Shown here one piece after another: positions 34,782 through 44,905 of a stretch of 64,000 nucleotides of DNA. A model generated the notes under the pieces. The model was given only the letters and a program-made list of their open reading frames with translations. It had not been told where the DNA came from and searched no databases. This DNA is from Pseudomonas citrullilanati (GTDB lineage Bacteria; Pseudomonadota; Gammaproteobacteria; Pseudomonadales; Pseudomonadaceae). The stretch lies in contig NZ_JAUQOP010000008.1 of assembly GCF_030580855.1 (NCBI RefSeq), positions 1 through 64,000 of the forward strand. Reading direction: 5' to 3'. Within the stretch, counting starts at the first letter, position 1. Each line of letters opens with the position of its first letter. The translations under genes and the position numbers were made by a program.

Positions 34782-37700
34782 CTACGTTTTGAAAAGCGCT
34801 TGAACTTTCAACTGGGCGTTCGCGAGGTCTGATCGTAGCAGGTACTCGTTGAGGCCGATTACCGCGTGAATTCCTGCTGTGCTGACGCTGGGTTGCTGCT
34901 GCTTAATGTTATCAATAAGCCCTGGGTAGCAACCCACCGCAACCGTTTTACCACGTTGTTCAACCAGCAAAGGCGCAGACGAAATCGGGCCAACCCTACA
35001 GGCATATCCCGCTAATTCAAGGCTGGCACGAAGCTGAGCCAGTTTTAGCAACTGGTCGGTGGCCGATGAACAGGCTGGAATCTCTCCTCGTACCGCGTAA
35101 CGCAAGAGCATCGCACCCAAATGCCGATCAAGACGGTGCCGAAGGTGTTGGTTATGGAAGTGGTTGAGGCATTCTGTGCAGGAGGCCTCACATGTGCAGT
35201 TTTCCAACAGATTAATAGTGGAGTCTAAAATCTCTTCCATGTGCCGCGCTGCAATCTCTGCGTACCCTGCGCCCCCTGACAACGTGTCGTACAAAAATAG
35301 GTCCAGGATACGGGCGTCATCCTGCAGCGCAGGCTCAATCCTAAAGCCAGAACCGAACTCGGCAGGGTCCAGATCCAGTTGCCGATGCCGACTGGCCGCA
35401 AGCCGCAGCGCCTCTGCAAGTGAATGCAAGGCATCTTCGAGAATATGCAACACCACCCCGTTTACCGTGTCGGTCACGATAGGCTCCGCGATTTTGAGGC
35501 GCAACAGTAGAAGGTCCGTGTCGAAGTGATGGCCCAGCAACACGCGTGCGAACTGCCCAGAGCACTTCGGAGGTGTTCCTTTTGGACCTAGTTGCTTGTA
35601 GGGGCGGTCATGTGGCCCCGCGTTCGCCTCCTGATCAAAGACTGAGGCATGGCCGCATTCCATGCACACTGAAAAGCCCCCTTCCCCGGTGCCTTCCTTA
35701 CCTCGGTTGACGGTGACGAGCGTGCGGTCGATGGCATAAGTATAGCTTGCATACGGACCACAGGCGGAAAAGCGGAAAATCTCCGGATCAACAGGTTGCG
35801 GCAACTGCGCCATCGTCGCGTAGGTGATTTCCTGCTCGCGGTCATTTTCCGGCAAATCCGCGGCGCTCTCCGGGCCGAACACCTCCGGCACAATCATCTG
35901 TTCTGTCACCAATTGTTGGCCGCAGACGGGACAGTTCATCTGTTCTTTGCCTGAACGATTGGGATCACGTACAAACGAGCAGGCTTTACAGTGTGTGTGC
36001 GGTTTTTTGTTTTCGAAGAGAGGGCCTGCACGATTTACGACACCCGCTGGTAGATCTGCAAAGACACCGCCAGAGCGATAGGTTTTCTTGTCAATAACGA
36101 TGAGGCGCCCCGGTGCGTACTCGCTCAGGGCTTTGATGATCGACTGTTGCGGGCGTTGCACCGTCCGCACTTCCCAACGTTCTCGGGTGTTTTTGCTCAA
36201 CTTTTCCACGAGAAAACTGCAAAGACTGGTCGGGAACGCGTAGCTCGGGAGCAACCCGTGAAAGAACAAAAACTCCAGAAGTTCTGCCTGTTCCGTACTC
36301 GGTGGAGGATCCTCGCCATTCTGGATACCTTGTTCAGCGAGACCTTCATGCCTCGTAGTCACCTCGACGGTTATGCTCAGCTTCTTGAGTTCCTCAAGCA
36401 AGCCCTTACTGGTATCAGCCAGCCATTCCATCAATGAAAGTCCGCGGGTATCCAATCCCGGCGGTAGCCATGCGACAATGGACTCGCTCAGATCGCCGTC
36501 ACTGGCCAGGACCCGACGAGCCACCCAAGCTTCGAAGCTATTCAGAGTGGGACCGGTTTGCTCGGTGCTGCAGAAGAAATCCTCAGTAGGCCCTAGTGCT
36601 TTGAGCAACGATGAATTTTTTTCAGTCAACGCACCGGTGCATTGCGCCATGATTTCATGGAAAAAAGTCTGGATTAGGTAAGCGTGGAGATGCCGACGGG
36701 CGATTTTCGCATTATCGATCTTGACCTCCGGTGTCCGAGGTGGACCTGCCACGATACTTTCAGGGTTTAAGAAGTAGTGGCTGTCATGCGGACCATTCTG
36801 TGAGTAGGTGACAACGGTAGAGACCGACGAACCGCGCCGCCCTGCCCGACCAGCGCGCTGTTGGTAGTTTTCACGCTGTGGAGGGACATTTCGCAGCGCT
36901 ACTGCCACCAGCGAGCCGATGTCGACGCCTACCTCCATGGTCGTTGTGCAACTGAGTACGTCGATCGGGCGGTCTCGATCCTCAATTAGCACGTCTTGGA
37001 ACCGCATCTCATAGAGCTCTGTGGTCGCGTGCACCCTGCTACGGTCACGGTTCGACAATTGTGCGGTATGTTCCTCGACGCTCATGTTGGACAGCTCTGC
37101 TCCGGGCGTTAGCGCCCTAGCTACTGGAAGCCGCCAGAAGTTTTTACGAGCCGTGACATATTCGCTGTTCTTTGGATCGAGAGACGATGCTGCGTCGCTG
37201 CCGCATGCCAGACAAACTTTGCCTTCCAAGGCGAAAGGCATCAGCACAGTGCAGTCAGTGCATTGCGCCCAACAGTGGGCTAAGTCGACGACAACGGCTA
37301 AGGAGTCAGGCACCAGGAACCAGGCGCCCTCGAACTCTTCCGCCAATTGGTCTCGGAAGATCGCTTCAACGCGCTGTACTGCCTCACTTGACCAACCGAA
37401 ATGATTGGTTAGGCGCTCCTTCAATGATTTTCCAAACTGACCGTTGCTGCCCCAGGCCGAATTCGCATAACCGGCTGCCTTCCAGCGATAGACCGACTCA
37501 ATGGATTTGTCGAACGCATACTCCTGCAGCATCGAGTCAATCCACCCTACCGCCAATTCACGGACGTTCGCTTCGCTGATGGCGAGCCCGGTCTTCGACA
37601 AGTGTTGGCTGAGTTTTCGCAATTTCAGAGGGGTTGGCTCAACGAAGCCGACCATTGTCCCCGTTAGTGAGTAATAGTTGCCACAAAGGAGTTTTAGTAG

Positions 37701-40289
37701 GGCAATCTGGTAGCGCGCCGGGATTTCCTGTGGCGTAAAATTCGCTTCAATGGCTTCCACTAGGTCGGAATCATAATTGTCATCAAATAATTTACGTGCG
37801 CTCTCGACTCTTCTCGAATCACCGCCATCGAACATCGGCAGGTCGTGCTCCGTCAATACGGAAAGGAAGGCTAAATATAGTAAGGCTGTGGGCTTGGCGG
37901 GTTTTTCCAGATCCATTAGTTTGTGACAAGCCAGTGCGACAGCCTGTCGAAACACGTCGAGTTCGATATCACGTGGAATATCACGTGCTAGCCGAGCGGC
38001 CTTTTGCCGACCATCTGAGAAAATCAACACCTTGCGCCCTGCGTTCGGATGCCGTTTATCTTTGGCTCGACTGGCGGATTGTTTCGCCATTTGCGTCCGG
38101 ACGAGCGCAGTGAACGGCGCCTCCCCCTTGGTGAGGTGATCCATGATTTTCGATGGAGCATCTTTGGCGTTTTTGATCTTACGCGTACAGACCGGACAGT
38201 GATCAAAGGTGAGATTGCCTGCATCCGCCGCCTTGTCCGGTACACGGACCTTCCGGAACCCGGCTTCATCGCTCGGCTGTTCATCAGAGAGCCTGCCACT
38301 GGCCATATGTAGCCATTTCTCGATATGTCGACTGCGAGGATGGATCGCGTTCTCTACACACAACTCTATCGGCATCAGCGTGGATACCGAACCGTCGGAT
38401 AACGGCCCACTGGGCTGATGCCAAACGAAGTCTTGGTCCTCGTTTACAAAACCACGTAAAAAAGCGGCTCCGCAGTCACGATGTGTGAGCAGTTCATACA
38501 CGCGGCCATTGGCTTCGCAGCCACACTGGGTTAAAGGTTTCGTATACAGACGGCCTAAGATAGTGGGACCGTGATGATGGCCTAAGCGCTTGGAGCAGAC
38601 AGGGTTCACGCAGGCGAACAGGCCAGGCAATCCGCGATGGAAGAGGTGCAGGCGCGTTGGGAGCAACACCCGCCCATCCGTGCTCCGCTGTGCGTAGCTA
38701 CCCAGTGCTAAAAGCGTGTCCGTGGCTTTTTCCGCATCGACCGCAGGGTATCTGCCAAACAGCCGATCACTCAGATCGTCTAGTCGAACCGCACGCCCTG
38801 ATACCTCGGTGATCAAGTTTTCTAGCGGTTCGAATCCGGAGAGATGTTCGAACAGCCAGTTTCGAAACGCAGCATGATCCCCGCACGGTGGTTGGCTCCA
38901 GCCGAGCCGATGGGCGAGTTGCGCCGCAGCTTCAGTTGCCGCATTTAAGTCCTCGGCCGAACGCTGAAAATCGTCCAGATTAAAATCTGCCAGCGCCTCA
39001 AGATGTGCTGCTGGCGCTGCCTGTGATACGCAACGTTGCTCCGGTGTCCCCTGGATAACCCTGACGCGTCGTGGCGATGCGTCGGCCAAGCCCGTCAAGT
39101 CTCGCGCAAAACGCTCGCCATCAACCGAAGCGGTGGCTGCGGGTCCGAGACTCGCACTGGTCATGATGCATCGCATGCGCTCTCGTGGAATGTCGAGCCG
39201 CGCGCAAAGACGTCGGATCAACAAAGCCACCTCGGCTCCACCGGCTCCCCTGTACATATGCGCTTCGTCCAGAACGAGGATAAACTCGTTGCGCGGGTCC
39301 GCTTTGAGCCAGGCCTTCGTCTGATCAAAGATATTGCGCTCGATAGGTCGCATGAGCATGTATTCGAGCATGGAATAGTTGGTGATCAATAGCTCGGGAC
39401 AACGCGCTTGCATTTCATGGCGAGTCATCATTTCGCGATCAGTGGACTGGGTCTCAAGCCGGCCTGCCCAATGCTTTCTGGTGAAGTTGCCGCCCTTCTT
39501 CTTCCCTGATGCATAGGTCTTGGTTTCAATGGATGCGGCGCCGTAGAACCCCTCCAAGTCCTTGCTCGGCCATCGCCCGATCTTGACCAACTCGTCTTTC
39601 ACGGCAGGCTTCACGGCCACTTTATTATAAAACTCTTCAAACAGTGGCTCTATGAAGCGCTCGTCGCGCTCTTTGGAGCGCTCTCCCGGGTACGGGGTGC
39701 GCCCGGTATAGCTACCGAAACGGATCGGCTGGGAGCGGTTTTGAGTCAAGATCGACGATGCCTCAGTATTTCCTATGAGGCGTCGGATCCGCGCCAACTG
39801 GTCATTGACCAAGGCGTTCATGGGGTAGAGCAACAGCGCCCGACAGCCGGGCAACTGTGCTGACTGGGGGCGCTCCTGGCCCTCAATCGCCAATTGACCA
39901 ATGATTGGCATAAGAAAACTTTCGGTTTTGCCAGAGCCGGTACCCGTTGCAACAACCAGGTCCGCGGCCTCGGCACCTAAAAAAGCCGTGAGCGCTTGCG
40001 ATTGGTGCTCGTATGGACGAGGGTAAAGCCCGAGCCCCATGAGCGACAACTGGGTGAGCGTATCGGAAGCAATCCTCGGAATGACGAGTTGATCGAACGG
40101 ATCGCCTATTTTGTAGACTGCCGTCGCTTCCACATAAGGTGTCTGGACAATAGTTTCAGAGCGCAGCAGCAGAGCATGACGCTCTCTGACGAGCCCTTCA
40201 TCACGAATATGGTATTGGGCTTCGATGTATTGTCGAAGGCTATCGGCCAAACTTTTCGCTGTCTCGTGAACACCCGATGCTTCATTCAT
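34782..40289 (-). CDS. druE: Druantia type I helicase DruE
   Basis: A 1835-residue superfamily 2 helicase. Walker A is TGTGSGKTES near residue 116, DEAH in LDEAHMYRGAGGAE near 341, motif III TSASLG near 377, and motif VI QRAGRAGRRG near 1141. A C-terminal DUF1998 region with cysteine cluster CTCEASCTECLNHF lies near 1695. This matches DruE, the shared large helicase of all Druantia systems. The ATG at 40289 follows GGGGGGAT; an in-frame TTG at 40322 overlaps druD and was rejected. It ends the five-gene druA-E operon, 13 bases after druD. Probable role: unwinding or sensing invading phage DNA. Confidence 0.9.
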   Translation of the reverse strand: MNEASGVHETAKSLADSLRQYIEAQYHIRDEGLVRERHALLLRSETIVQTPYVEATAVYKIGDPFDQLVIPRIASDTLTQLSLMGLGLYPRPYEHQSQALTAFLGAEAADLVVATGTGSGKTESFLMPIIGQLAIEGQERPQSAQLPGCRALLLYPMNALVNDQLARIRRLIGNTEASSILTQNRSQPIRFGSYTGRTPYPGERSKERDERFIEPLFEEFYNKVAVKPAVKDELVKIGRWPSKDLEGFYGAASIETKTYASGKKKGGNFTRKHWAGRLETQSTDREMMTRHEMQARCPELLITNYSMLEYMLMRPIERNIFDQTKAWLKADPRNEFILVLDEAHMYRGAGGAEVALLIRRLCARLDIPRERMRCIMTSASLGPAATASVDGERFARDLTGLADASPRRVRVIQGTPEQRCVSQAAPAAHLEALADFNLDDFQRSAEDLNAATEAAAQLAHRLGWSQPPCGDHAAFRNWLFEHLSGFEPLENLITEVSGRAVRLDDLSDRLFGRYPAVDAEKATDTLLALGSYAQRSTDGRVLLPTRLHLFHRGLPGLFACVNPVCSKRLGHHHGPTILGRLYTKPLTQCGCEANGRVYELLTHRDCGAAFLRGFVNEDQDFVWHQPSGPLSDGSVSTLMPIELCVENAIHPRSRHIEKWLHMASGRLSDEQPSDEAGFRKVRVPDKAADAGNLTFDHCPVCTRKIKNAKDAPSKIMDHLTKGEAPFTALVRTQMAKQSASRAKDKRHPNAGRKVLIFSDGRQKAARLARDIPRDIELDVFRQAVALACHKLMDLEKPAKPTALLYLAFLSVLTEHDLPMFDGGDSRRVESARKLFDDNYDSDLVEAIEANFTPQEIPARYQIALLKLLCGNYYSLTGTMVGFVEPTPLKLRKLSQHLSKTGLAISEANVRELAVGWIDSMLQEYAFDKSIESVYRWKAAGYANSAWGSNGQFGKSLKERLTNHFGWSSEAVQRVEAIFRDQLAEEFEGAWFLVPDSLAVVVDLAHCWAQCTDCTVLMPFALEGKVCLACGSDAASSLDPKNSEYVTARKNFWRLPVARALTPGAELSNMSVEEHTAQLSNRDRSRVHATTELYEMRFQDVLIEDRDRPIDVLSCTTTMEVGVDIGSLVAVALRNVPPQRENYQQRAGRAGRRGSSVSTVVTYSQNGPHDSHYFLNPESIVAGPPRTPEVKIDNAKIARRHLHAYLIQTFFHEIMAQCTGALTEKNSSLLKALGPTEDFFCSTEQTGPTLNSFEAWVARRVLASDGDLSESIVAWLPPGLDTRGLSLMEWLADTSKGLLEELKKLSITVEVTTRHEGLAEQGIQNGEDPPPSTEQAELLEFLFFHGLLPSYAFPTSLCSFLVEKLSKNTRERWEVRTVQRPQQSIIKALSEYAPGRLIVIDKKTYRSGGVFADLPAGVVNRAGPLFENKKPHTHCKACSFVRDPNRSGKEQMNCPVCGQQLVTEQMIVPEVFGPESAADLPENDREQEITYATMAQLPQPVDPEIFRFSACGPYASYTYAIDRTLVTVNRGKEGTGEGGFSVCMECGHASVFDQEANAGPHDRPYKQLGPKGTPPKCSGQFARVLLGHHFDTDLLLLRLKIAEPIVTDTVNGVVLHILEDALHSLAEALRLAASRHRQLDLDPAEFGSGFRIEPALQDDARILDLFLYDTLSGGAGYAEIAARHMEEILDSTINLLENCTCEASCTECLNHFHNQHLRHRLDRHLGAMLLRYAVRGEIPACSSATDQLLKLAQLRASLELAGYACRVGPISSAPLLVEQRGKTVAVGCYPGLIDNIKQQQPSVSTAGIHAVIGLNEYLLRSDLANAQLKVQALFKT
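36840..36847 (-). promoter_or_regulatory. KOPS-like motif
   Basis: GGGCAGGG on the - strand, inside druE, pointing left, toward dif. Confidence 0.55.
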
Positions 40290-40302
40290 TGAAATCCCCC
40301 CA

Positions 40303-41334
40303 TTATTGTCTTCCCTCTGCAATCGGGCGTTCTGTCAGGTCCACGCGCAACCCGGCAAGTGCTTGACGCAGCAGCGGAAACATCTCACGCGGTATCACAT
40401 ATTCGGTCGTCCCTGCACCGCCAGGCGACGATATTTGCCAGCCCAGCAGCAGCGCTCGTGCCTCTTCCCGCGGCAAATGACGATTCAGGCGCAGTCGAAC
40501 CTGTGATTGCGACACATGCGCTTGAACTTTCATGGGATAGCCGGCTTGTGCGTCGAGGTGAAACTGCAAGCGCCTCGCCTCTTCCCGTCGCAGTCCCGTC
40601 ATTTGCCGAAGATGCCCTCGCGACACCTGTACCACAAAGTATTCAAACCGTGGACCTGTGCGGCATCTGGCAAGGAAGAGACCTTCTGCGGTCGCGCAAA
40701 CAGGCAGTGCGATCCATTTGCCACTAGCCCTTATTGAAACGTCCGCTAGCTCACTAGTCGCAGGTGTCAGTTGCGCCTTGGCACTTGTCAACAACTGGAT
40801 CGACCACTCCTGCAATCCTTCGAGCGGCGCGCCAATCCATTCCTGTGGTTCCCAGAGGTCTATGCGTCCAGCGCAGGCATCGATGTCGATCAGCCTGAGC
40901 CTCCCTGCCCCACGCATCGTGATTGACCAGGGAAAAGTTTGTGCAGGCCCACCGCCAGTGATCACGGCCAGCGGGCCTCCGGTTCTGATCGCCTGTGGCG
41001 GGGGGGTTAGCCAACGTCCGCCGTCGAGTCGCACCAGATCCCCTAGCTCTCCCAGGTTCTCCAGAATCGCTTTGACGCCCGGTTCAGCGGATTGCTCATC
41101 GTCGAGAGTCGGCCACAAGGGGCGCAAACGCCGGCGAACCAGACTCGTCAAACTGAGCGTGGTCGCCGGCACCCAAGCTTCCCGATCCGTACTAGGGGCA
41201 GAACACAGATAGGATGCGGCCCGAAGACACTCCGCTACGGCCGCGATCCTCAATCCTTCACCGTCACTCCTACAGCCCAAGCCGGTTGCCAGAGTTTTCC
41301 GAGCGGCATCGCGATCGCACCCTAGCCACTTCAC
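40303..41334 (-). CDS. druD: Druantia type I protein DruD
   Basis: The 343-residue protein is assigned by place and size: it lies between DruC and DruE as in the E. coli type I operon. No catalytic motif is visible; it is rich in arginine and tryptophan and ends with HLPREEARALLLGWQISS before a C-terminal helix. Start is a GTG at 41334 whose bases overlap the druC stop (GTGA), so translation is coupled. The gene ends 13 bases before druE. The function of DruD is unknown; it probably forms part of the complex with DruE. Confidence 0.75.
   Translation of the reverse strand: MKWLGCDRDAARKTLATGLGCRSDGEGLRIAAVAECLRAASYLCSAPSTDREAWVPATTLSLTSLVRRRLRPLWPTLDDEQSAEPGVKAILENLGELGDLVRLDGGRWLTPPPQAIRTGGPLAVITGGGPAQTFPWSITMRGAGRLRLIDIDACAGRIDLWEPQEWIGAPLEGLQEWSIQLLTSAKAQLTPATSELADVSIRASGKWIALPVCATAEGLFLARCRTGPRFEYFVVQVSRGHLRQMTGLRREEARRLQFHLDAQAGYPMKVQAHVSQSQVRLRLNRHLPREEARALLLGWQISSPGGAGTTEYVIPREMFPLLRQALAGLRVDLTERPIAEGRQ
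40903..40910 (-). promoter_or_regulatory. KOPS-like motif
   Basis: GGGCAGGG on the - strand, inside druD, pointing toward dif. Confidence 0.55.
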
Positions 41335-43223
41335 TCAACACGCTCCGCATGGACCGCTTGCACGTCGATTTCACTCATGAGCTCGGTGGCGCTGCGCGTT
41401 AGTGCCTCGACCGGTCCCCCGAGGGATTGCGCCCATGGCAATGCCCACTGCTTCAGCACCGCATGAAGCGCTCGCTCCGAAGGGCCTGATGATAGGAGTC
41501 GCAATTGGGCGTATGCCCGGTCAGCGACTCGCAGCCAAAGATTCCCTGGGACAAAATCCACCTGTGCAAGGCGCTCCCTCAACGTGCTCGGTAGAGCCAA
41601 CAGTGTGGTCTCAGCAGAGCCGTGTAGGGCTTTCCAGTCATCCACAACCCGTTGGCCAAACTGCATCAGCGGTACCTGGGCGGATACCCCCCGCATAGCG
41701 AATTCATCCGTATCAAACACGGGCCCGAGTTCAGACAACGTACCGCCGTCTGGAAATACTGCTGGGCCGTGAGTCCAAGAAGCAATAAGAACCAGGCGCG
41801 TATCGACCGTCAGGGTGAACTGACGACGCGCCACAAGATCGCGGATGACACTGCCATACACCTCAAACGCAGAGCGGTTGGCCCCCTTGAGCAACAGACA
41901 TCCAGACGACTCGATCACGACTTCGAGGCAGTCGGTCGCGGCATCCTCTGACAGGAGGCCGACGGGAACCCGCCACTCATGGAAAATCATCCCCCCTACG
42001 GCCGCTGCCACGGCATCAGCAATTAAGTCCGCAGTTGATCCTTTGAACTGAATCAACTGGCCGGAGATGACTGCTGCCAGGATATGCCGTGCGTAACTAT
42101 TGGCATCGTTCTTCACTACACCGCATGCCTGAAGGTTGTTGGCGATGACCTTCCAGGCAACGTCCACAGAGCCGACCTCAACGAACGGACCGCTTGCTTC
42201 GTTCTCGATCAAGCGGACGCGTGCCTGGCCACTGGTCTCGTCACGTGGTTTGGCAACCCGCAAATCATGGTCGTCGAGGCGTTCGCGCAACGCCGCTATG
42301 GTGGCTACCGTGGCCTCCCAGTCGGGAATGCGCTCACCGAGGGTGGTCAGTGCTTCCTCGATCGCCAGAACCTGCGGGCGTTCAGCCATCAGGTCGGCGA
42401 CCTGAACAGCGAGGGAGTCCAGCGCAGTCGACATGTGCTCGCCGTGGAGCACTGAGTGCGCTAACGCTTGCGATATCTCTTGCTGCGCCCCGGTCATTGA
42501 ATGAACCAGTTCGCTCAGTTGTTGCAAGCGGTCAGTGACACTGTGCAGTGCAGTACGCAATGCTTCGACGTCATTGCCAACACCAACGAAGCTGCCCGTC
42601 AGTTGCTTAACCGCTTCGGTCGTTGCAGTGGCAGTCGCTTCCAACTGGTCGATGCGCTCAGCGGTCTCCTCAGCCGCCGCTTCGGCCAGCTCAAAATAAC
42701 CCTCGATTTTATCCAAACGCCCCGGCAAGCCATCGATCATCCGATCTCTGGCCAGGGTGGACGCGGGATGAAAGCTGTTCAGGGCTGCCAACATCGCCGG
42801 GTTTTCGGCGAAACCGCTGTACGCGGCCAGCCGCTCGACCGTTTCCCGAGGGGCGTCCGGGTACAACTCGGCTAATCGTTTGAAGAAACCAGCGCCTGTG
42901 TCCGCCGATTGGGGTGACTTGTCTGCTGCGGGAAATGCGCTGTCCAAGCGGCTCTTTGCCCACGCCACCCACAGGCTAGCGAAAGCTTGCCAGTCGGCCT
43001 CCCCTTTCTGGCCTGGCTGGGGATGCACCAGATGCCCGATCAACCGTCGTTGTTTCTCCTTAAATTCTGGCGGGGATCCGCGCCTAAACCCAGGGATCGA
43101 GGCTTGACGATCGAAGAACGACTTGCGAAAGGCATGGGGTACCTCTTCGACGAATTCGGTAATTATCGTGACCCCGAATGCCGAAATCCGCCCTCGTGCC
43201 TCTTTGCTGTACAGGTAGCTCAT
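41331..43223 (-). CDS. druC: Druantia type I protein DruC
   Basis: The 630-residue protein has a globular N-terminus (to ~165), a long coiled-coil stretch (about 170-320: IDQLEATATATTEAVKQL, DRLQQLSELVHSMTGAQQEI) and a C-terminal globular part. No nuclease or ATPase motif is visible. It fits the third gene of type I Druantia in size and order. Its ATG overlaps the druB stop by four bases (ATGA) and its stop overlaps the druD GTG. A scaffold role is suggested only by the coiled coil. Confidence 0.75.
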   Translation of the reverse strand: MSYLYSKEARGRISAFGVTIITEFVEEVPHAFRKSFFDRQASIPGFRRGSPPEFKEKQRRLIGHLVHPQPGQKGEADWQAFASLWVAWAKSRLDSAFPAADKSPQSADTGAGFFKRLAELYPDAPRETVERLAAYSGFAENPAMLAALNSFHPASTLARDRMIDGLPGRLDKIEGYFELAEAAAEETAERIDQLEATATATTEAVKQLTGSFVGVGNDVEALRTALHSVTDRLQQLSELVHSMTGAQQEISQALAHSVLHGEHMSTALDSLAVQVADLMAERPQVLAIEEALTTLGERIPDWEATVATIAALRERLDDHDLRVAKPRDETSGQARVRLIENEASGPFVEVGSVDVAWKVIANNLQACGVVKNDANSYARHILAAVISGQLIQFKGSTADLIADAVAAAVGGMIFHEWRVPVGLLSEDAATDCLEVVIESSGCLLLKGANRSAFEVYGSVIRDLVARRQFTLTVDTRLVLIASWTHGPAVFPDGGTLSELGPVFDTDEFAMRGVSAQVPLMQFGQRVVDDWKALHGSAETTLLALPSTLRERLAQVDFVPGNLWLRVADRAYAQLRLLSSGPSERALHAVLKQWALPWAQSLGGPVEALTRSATELMSEIDVQAVHAERVE

Positions 43224-44887
43224 CGCGAGACCCCATTCCCTGAATAACGAATATCAAATCCACAGGCGCGCACAGCAGCCGCCAGTTGACGGTAGTGAGG
43301 GAGCAACTCTAGCCTAGGCACTGATGCGCCAAACGCGCTGACCAGTGCCTGATCACTGCCAGAGAATGCCGTTACCCCACCGACGTGCAGTTGGGATAGA
43401 AAGCTCTGCAGACGCAAGCGCAAGGACCGCCCAAGCGACATCAAAGCAGGTGCGGGGTTGGCCAGCGGCTGTGTAGCACCGATGGCCAAGCGGCCCAACC
43501 CGCCAAAATCCAAATACAACTGGTATAGCGGGTCGGTGAGGTATTGTTTGAGCAGACTATTCATTGCCGGCGGCATCTGGCATTCATGTGGTGCGTGGTC
43601 AGCCGACACTTCGCTAGACGTCAGTCGGTGGTATTCCTTATGCCCACTGGGTGAGACAACCTTCAGCCTGCCTTTGGCCCCTCTCGGCATTGTGAGGGAG
43701 TCAAAGTGCAGTTCCCCCGCCCGCGTGGCCACCACATAGGATTGGCTTTGCCTGCGGTGTAATGAGGCAACGATACGTTCGCCACGCTCGTCAATGAAGA
43801 CTAGGTCCACAGTAGCGTGTTTAAAGCTTCGCCCCAGCGACGTGCTCTTGGAAAAAAACTTGTCGACATCCGGATGGCCGCTCTTGCCGACCCTGAATTC
43901 ATCGCTTCCAGCGCGTATCACGGTGAATAGCGCGGGTGATCGATCGGGGGCTGTTGCAGAAATGCGATCACGCTGATTGACGGCTTGCAAGGTTGGTCCG
44001 CTATCCTGCGGGCCACCCGGCATCCTATGAGCGGCCAGGATGACCGCGTCGGACTCGATGTATTCAACCGTATTGATGCTCGCGTTGCGGCTTAGAAACG
44101 GCCAAATGGTGGTGATCGCGGGCGCCGCCGGCATCAAGCTCAGTTGGGTGAAGGCTTCCAGCCAACTGATGCAGGCGTCTGAGGGGGCTTCCGGCACGGT
44201 GACCAACGCCAAATTCCAGCCCTGCCGCGGCTTGAGCCTGTCCACCAACAGTTCCTCAGGGAATTCCCGTGTCACCGGTGCCGACCATAACAGGGCGTAG
44301 GTTTCGCAGCGATTTAGTGCTTGGGCGCGCGGAAATCCGCTTTCGGTGCCTCGACCAATGGCAGTGAAAGCGGCCGCACCCGACGCTGGTAAACCCGGGC
44401 ACGTCTGCGCAACTCCCGCGACGAACGAGGGGTCCGGCTTGCCTTCGAAAGACATGATCCTGTAGTCATTCGCCGTGGGTTCGGCCATGACCCTGAAGCC
44501 TGAGTCCATCCCGCGCATATCGAGCTTTTGTACCCTGCCACCGACATCAAGCTTGACGAAGGCATGACACGCTCGACAGGGGGGCAGGACCAATTCAATC
44601 CACCATGCCCCGGCGTTCTGGCCTTTTTTTATCAGCAGCCTTAACTCCATCTGCCGCGTCAGCGATGGTTGAACCTTGTCATGATTGACATGGCTTACTG
44701 GCCCCGACATGAAATAGGCGCAGGAACTGGAGGACACGCCGCGCCAATGGGCGAAGTAGTTTTTTCGCGATGGCCCCGAACGTAGCCCGACCCGCTTGCG
44801 GCAGTAGGAACAAATGTAATAGCCAGTGCGTAACGCCGTATCGGCGGTAACCGGTTTATTCATGACCGGATCTATAGCGCAATCCAT
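43220..44887 (-). CDS. druB: Druantia type I protein DruB
   Basis: The 555-residue protein has an N-terminal zinc-binding-like segment (C26 and C29 in YICSYCRKRVG, NYFAHWRG with His47, C56) of the kind seen in CoiA-like or DUF-type nucleic-acid proteins, and otherwise no known domain. The ATG at 44887 follows GAAGGAG by seven bases, 18 bases after druA. Its stop overlaps the druC start (ATGA). The order and size match DruB. Function is unknown. Confidence 0.75.
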   Translation of the reverse strand: MDCAIDPVMNKPVTADTALRTGYYICSYCRKRVGLRSGPSRKNYFAHWRGVSSSSCAYFMSGPVSHVNHDKVQPSLTRQMELRLLIKKGQNAGAWWIELVLPPCRACHAFVKLDVGGRVQKLDMRGMDSGFRVMAEPTANDYRIMSFEGKPDPSFVAGVAQTCPGLPASGAAAFTAIGRGTESGFPRAQALNRCETYALLWSAPVTREFPEELLVDRLKPRQGWNLALVTVPEAPSDACISWLEAFTQLSLMPAAPAITTIWPFLSRNASINTVEYIESDAVILAAHRMPGGPQDSGPTLQAVNQRDRISATAPDRSPALFTVIRAGSDEFRVGKSGHPDVDKFFSKSTSLGRSFKHATVDLVFIDERGERIVASLHRRQSQSYVVATRAGELHFDSLTMPRGAKGRLKVVSPSGHKEYHRLTSSEVSADHAPHECQMPPAMNSLLKQYLTDPLYQLYLDFGGLGRLAIGATQPLANPAPALMSLGRSLRLRLQSFLSQLHVGGVTAFSGSDQALVSAFGASVPRLELLPHYRQLAAAVRACGFDIRYSGNGVSR

Positions 44888-44905
44888 CGCTCATCTCCTT
44901 CGCAG